Positions 6,602 through 8,349 of a DNA stretch of 8,349 bases are shown one piece after another. Both the position numbers and the translations under genes were made by a program. The DNA lies in contig JADGOA010000159.1 in assembly GCA_017883215.1 (NCBI GenBank), positions 1 through 8,349 of the forward strand, read 5' to 3'. Source of the DNA: Thermoanaerobaculia bacterium. GTDB taxonomy: Bacteria; Acidobacteriota; Thermoanaerobaculia; Gp7-AA8. Each line of letters starts with the position of its first letter. Within the stretch, counting starts at the first letter, position 1. The notes beneath the pieces were generated by a model. That model ran no database searches and was not told the DNA's origin. It worked only from the letters and a program-made list of their open reading frames with translations.

Positions 6602-6607
6602 GGAGGT
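6602..6607 (+). promoter_or_regulatory. Strong Shine-Dalgarno deciding the GTG start at 6613
   Basis: GGAGGT lies 5 nt before GTG 6613. It decides between this start and upstream in-frame starts at 6538 and 6556, which have no such element and would place 19-25 unremarkable residues in front of the membrane segment. Confidence 0.75.
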
Positions 6608-6612
6608 ATCCC

Positions 6613-7200
6613 GTGACGCTCTGGGCACTCATTGGATCGGCCGTCATAGCCGTTGTCGCCTACGCTCTTCTCAGCGGATTCCTCACGACCTACAGGCGTT
6701 ACCGTGGCAAGCACGTGATCACCTGCCCCCAGAACTCGCAGTCTGCCTCCGTTCGCGTCGACGCTTTCAAGGCGGCGCACTGGGCGGCCATTTCCGGCGA
6801 TCCGGTGTTGCGACTGAGCAGTTGCTCGCGCTGGCCGGAGAACGCCGGCTGCGGTCAGGAGTGCCTCAGCGAGTTGAAGGAATCGCCTGAATCGTGCGCC
6901 GTGAAGACCATCGTTTCGCAATGGTACGCAGGCAAGTCGTGTGTCTACTGCAGTCACGAAATCGGGCCGATCGTGTGGCACGAGCGTCCGCCGGCGGTTC
7001 GTTCCGAGGAAGGGATCATTCGCGAGTGGACGGACATTGCGCCGGAGACCCTGCCGCAGGTCTTTCGCACGCACGAGCCGGTCTGCTTCAATTGCAGCCT
7101 CGCCGAACGGCTCCTCCACGACCATCCCGAGATGATCGTCAAGCGCAACTATCGACCCGAGCACAAGCCGACCCTGGCGCCCACGCATACGACGTACTGA
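6613..7200 (+). CDS. Membrane-anchored Cys-rich protein of unknown function
   Basis: The GTG start follows GGAGGT at 5-nt spacing and gives 195 residues beginning with one membrane helix (about residues 3-24, LWALIGSAVIAVVAYALLSGF), then a basic YRRYRGK stretch. The basic stretch after the helix suggests the soluble part faces the cytoplasm. The soluble part has nine cysteines: C38, C71, C80, C84, C95, the CxxC pair C110/C113 and the CxxC pair C158/C161. The two CxxC pairs lie 45 residues apart and look like a split zinc or Fe-S site; CSRWPENAGCGQEC (71-84) is a third cluster. The C-terminus is Pro/His/Thr-rich. I think I have seen similar proteins from Acidobacteria and other environmental bacteria, but I cannot name a function. 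A metal-binding redox or electron-transfer role is only a guess. The gene is separated from waaF by 156 bp and faces the hydrolase gene. Confidence 0.8.
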   Translation: MTLWALIGSAVIAVVAYALLSGFLTTYRRYRGKHVITCPQNSQSASVRVDAFKAAHWAAISGDPVLRLSSCSRWPENAGCGQECLSELKESPESCAVKTIVSQWYAGKSCVYCSHEIGPIVWHERPPAVRSEEGIIREWTDIAPETLPQVFRTHEPVCFNCSLAERLLHDHPEMIVKRNYRPEHKPTLAPTHTTY

Positions 7201-7226
7201 TGTTTGTCGCTGGTACGAACTGCGAT

Positions 7227-7874
7227 CTACACCGGTTCCGCCACCAGCGCCAGCTTGTCGGCAATCCAGCGCACCGCCTTCTGCACGAAGATCTCCTGCG
7301 CCTGACCATCCTCGGCGTGGATGACTTCGATTCGCTTCTCGGTCTTGATCTGCGCGAGAGCGTCGCGGTTCATCCTGAGCACCGGCATATCGTTCAGCAC
7401 GAAGAGCGTCGGCGTCTTGACCGTCCGGAGATAGTCGGCGGCCAGGTCCGTCCGGCCGTTGATCGCCACGACGACGCTTACGATGTCGGGCCGCAATGCT
7501 GCCGCGACCAGTGCTGACGCGGCGCCGATGGTGGTTCCGACATACGCAATCGGCAATCCGCGCAGAGCCACGTCCTTCGGTAGCCACTGCGCCACCTCGA
7601 TCAGTCGGTGTGCGAGAAAGTCGGCGTCATAGCGATAGTGGCCGGTCCGCGAATCGAACTGCTGCTCGTCGTCGGTGAGCAACCCGACCTGCAGCGTGGC
7701 GATACGGATGCGGTTCAATTCTTCGACGAGCCGCTGGTCGCGCGCCTGGCTGCCTGGACCCGAAACGAGGATCGCGACGCCAGCGGAATCCGCAGGTGAC
7801 GAGAGCACGCCGCCGAGCACCACATTTCCCGTCCAGATCGCGACCTGTCTCGGTTCAATCTGTTCCTGATTCAT
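7227..7874 (-). CDS. Alpha/beta-hydrolase-fold protein lacking the usual nucleophile (possible pseudoenzyme)
   Basis: The 215-residue protein resembles the dienelactone-hydrolase-like family often fused to or encoded beside phosphoribosyltransferases. Matching landmarks are a first strand and glycine turn (VAILVSGPGSQARDQR, 33-48), LLTDDEQ (65-71), RTGHYRYD (76-83), the nucleophile-elbow position GTTIGAASALVAAALRPD (113-130), NGRTDLA (139-145) and LFVLNDMPVLRMNRDAL (157-173). In active relatives the elbow reads like GASTGAAAAL; here the Ser position is T115. The C-terminal His normally seen in a GATHLFEE-like motif has no counterpart in EDGQAQEIF (188-196), and the His of the first-strand HGSGS-like turn is replaced by S38. 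Activity is therefore doubtful, and a binding or structural role is possible. I chose the ATG at 7874 because GGAGG lies 6 nt upstream; the frame stays open to 7982 but without family-like sequence. The gene is convergent with the Cys-rich gene, with 26 bp between the stops. Confidence 0.75.
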   Translation of the reverse strand: MNQEQIEPRQVAIWTGNVVLGGVLSSPADSAGVAILVSGPGSQARDQRLVEELNRIRIATLQVGLLTDDEQQFDSRTGHYRYDADFLAHRLIEVAQWLPKDVALRGLPIAYVGTTIGAASALVAAALRPDIVSVVVAINGRTDLAADYLRTVKTPTLFVLNDMPVLRMNRDALAQIKTEKRIEVIHAEDGQAQEIFVQKAVRWIADKLALVAEPV

Positions 7875-7880
7875 TTCCCG

Positions 7881-7885
7881 CCTCC
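7881..7885 (-). promoter_or_regulatory. Shine-Dalgarno GGAGG deciding the hydrolase start
   Basis: On the minus strand GGAGG precedes ATG 7874 with a 6-nt spacer. This supports the 215-residue product over the 251-residue one starting at 7982. Confidence 0.7.
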
Positions 7886-8053
7886 GATCTGACACTTTGG
7901 GTCGAAGGGCGATTGTTTCCAAGGACTTCACACACCCCGCCTGCGTGACACCACACTGCGGGAGTGGTGACCATGCGTACACGCCCTTCCGATCGCGGGG
8001 CGCGGATTCGGCGTGATGATCCGTTCACGCTCGTCACAATGCAGGGACGCGCA

Positions 8054-8110
8054 GCAGCGCGTCCGCAGCTTTGGTGGGTGGAGAACCGACGAGAGTTGCG
8101 GACGCGCTGC
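8054..8110. repeat. Long inverted repeat, 14-bp perfect stem
   Basis: GCAGCGCGTCCGCA (8054-8067) is the exact reverse complement of TGCGGACGCGCTGC (8097-8110), with a 29-nt loop. The flanks add some near-complementary GCGC. There is no adjacent coding gene and no T run, so a dispersed palindromic element is more likely than a terminator. Confidence 0.65.
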
Positions 8111-8198
8111 GCGAACGCCAAACATTCCAAGTCGGAAAGCGCCGCAGTGGGCGCTCGCCAAGAAACTCCCAGTGTTTATGCGGGCTTTCCCGGCGAGA

Positions 8199-8323
8199 AC
8201 CTTCGCCCCCGCGGCAGCGGGGGAGAAGGTGCCGAAGGCGGATGAGGGGGCTCACTACTGGTGCGAGGAGGCCCCTCACCCCCGCTTCGCGGACCCTCTC
8301 CCCGCTGCGGCGGGGAGAGGGGT
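8199..8323. repeat. Inverted pair of REP-like units (BIME-like)
   Basis: Unit one (about 8199-8254, plus strand) has hairpin 8199-8212/8217-8230 (13 of 14 pairs, loop GGCA), then GCCGAAGGCGGATGAGGGGG. Unit two (about 8323-8267, minus strand) has the perfect 12-bp hairpin 8294-8305/8310-8321 (loop TGCG), followed on its own strand by CCGCGAAGCGGGGGTGAGGGG. The two are recognisably the same about 56-bp unit in opposite orientation, separated by about 12 nt. The TGAGGGG ends (8243-8251 and 8271-8278) can also pair with each other, with one bulge. A short 5-bp hairpin (8331-8335/8342-8346) closes the window. Confidence 0.7.
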
Positions 8324-8349
8324 CTCGATTGAGAGTTTCTGCTCTCAGG

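Larger units (their letters stand above)
7886..8349. other. Non-coding region with repeats, no gene recognised
   Basis: The stretch after the hydrolase start holds a 14-bp-stem hairpin (8054-8110), a small hairpin AGCGCC/GGCGCT (8138-8155) and an inverted pair of REP-like units at the end. The part from 7886 to about 8040 must contain the hydrolase promoter, but I see no clear -10/-35 pair. Short open frames on either strand are low-complexity and repeat-driven. No tRNA or rRNA is recognisable. Confidence 0.5.

Noticed and set aside
6538..6612. Earlier start for the Cys-rich protein at 6538
   Set aside because: No Shine-Dalgarno at that start, and the added 25 residues precede a typical N-terminal membrane helix that has its own GGAGGT-GTG start.
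6541..7587. Minus-strand open frame (348 codons) across the Cys-rich gene and the hydrolase 3' half
   Set aside because: It would overlap two better-supported genes with strong ribosome sites and shows no family sequence.
7964..8279. Small open frames on both strands in the right-hand intergenic region
   Set aside because: Their sequence is set by the palindromic repeats, they overlap each other, and none has a convincing ribosome site or recognisable product.

Overview
The window is GC-rich DNA from a Gram-negative bacterium. The evidence is a compact operon for lipid A and inner-core lipopolysaccharide assembly. High GC, a mixture of apparently leaderless and Shine-Dalgarno starts, a small Cys-rich membrane protein and many hairpin repeats between genes would fit an Acidobacteriota-like genome. 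The phylum is an inference; the Gram-negative assignment is well supported.

Layout. Positions 1-324 hold no gene but carry a striking set of alternating inverted repeats that can fold in mutually exclusive ways. Positions 325-2232 encode a secreted endonuclease/exonuclease/phosphatase-fold protein with an N-terminal OB-like region. After a 205-bp gap comes a four-gene operon on the + strand: waaA (Kdo transferase, 2438-3685), lpxK (tetraacyldisaccharide 4'-kinase, 3682-4515), an lpxL/htrB-type Kdo-lipid A acyltransferase (4512-5429) and a waaF-type heptosyltransferase (5407-6456). Every junction overlaps. A short intergenic stretch with octamer repeats and a 12-bp hairpin follows. Then comes a small membrane-anchored Cys-rich protein of unknown function (6613-7200). 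Convergent to it on the - strand is an alpha/beta-hydrolase-fold protein (7227-7874) that appears to have lost its catalytic serine and histidine. The last 475 bp are non-coding and contain a 14-bp-stem hairpin and an inverted pair of REP-like units.

How the genes work together. LpxK phosphorylates the lipid A disaccharide, WaaA adds Kdo, the LpxL-type enzyme adds a secondary acyl chain to the Kdo-bearing precursor, and the WaaF-type enzyme adds heptose to the core. These are linked steps on the cytoplasmic face of the inner membrane, so the tight translational coupling makes sense. The flanking genes have no evident link to this pathway.

Most worth a second look: a sharply bounded AT-rich tract (29 G+C in 92 bases) inside lpxK that still encodes the expected LpxK segment; the apparent loss of a normally conserved loop just after it; the apparently catalytically dead hydrolase; a shared -10-like element 8-10 nt before two start codons that lack a Shine-Dalgarno; and the switch-like hairpin array at the start. 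No previously undescribed multi-gene system is evident.
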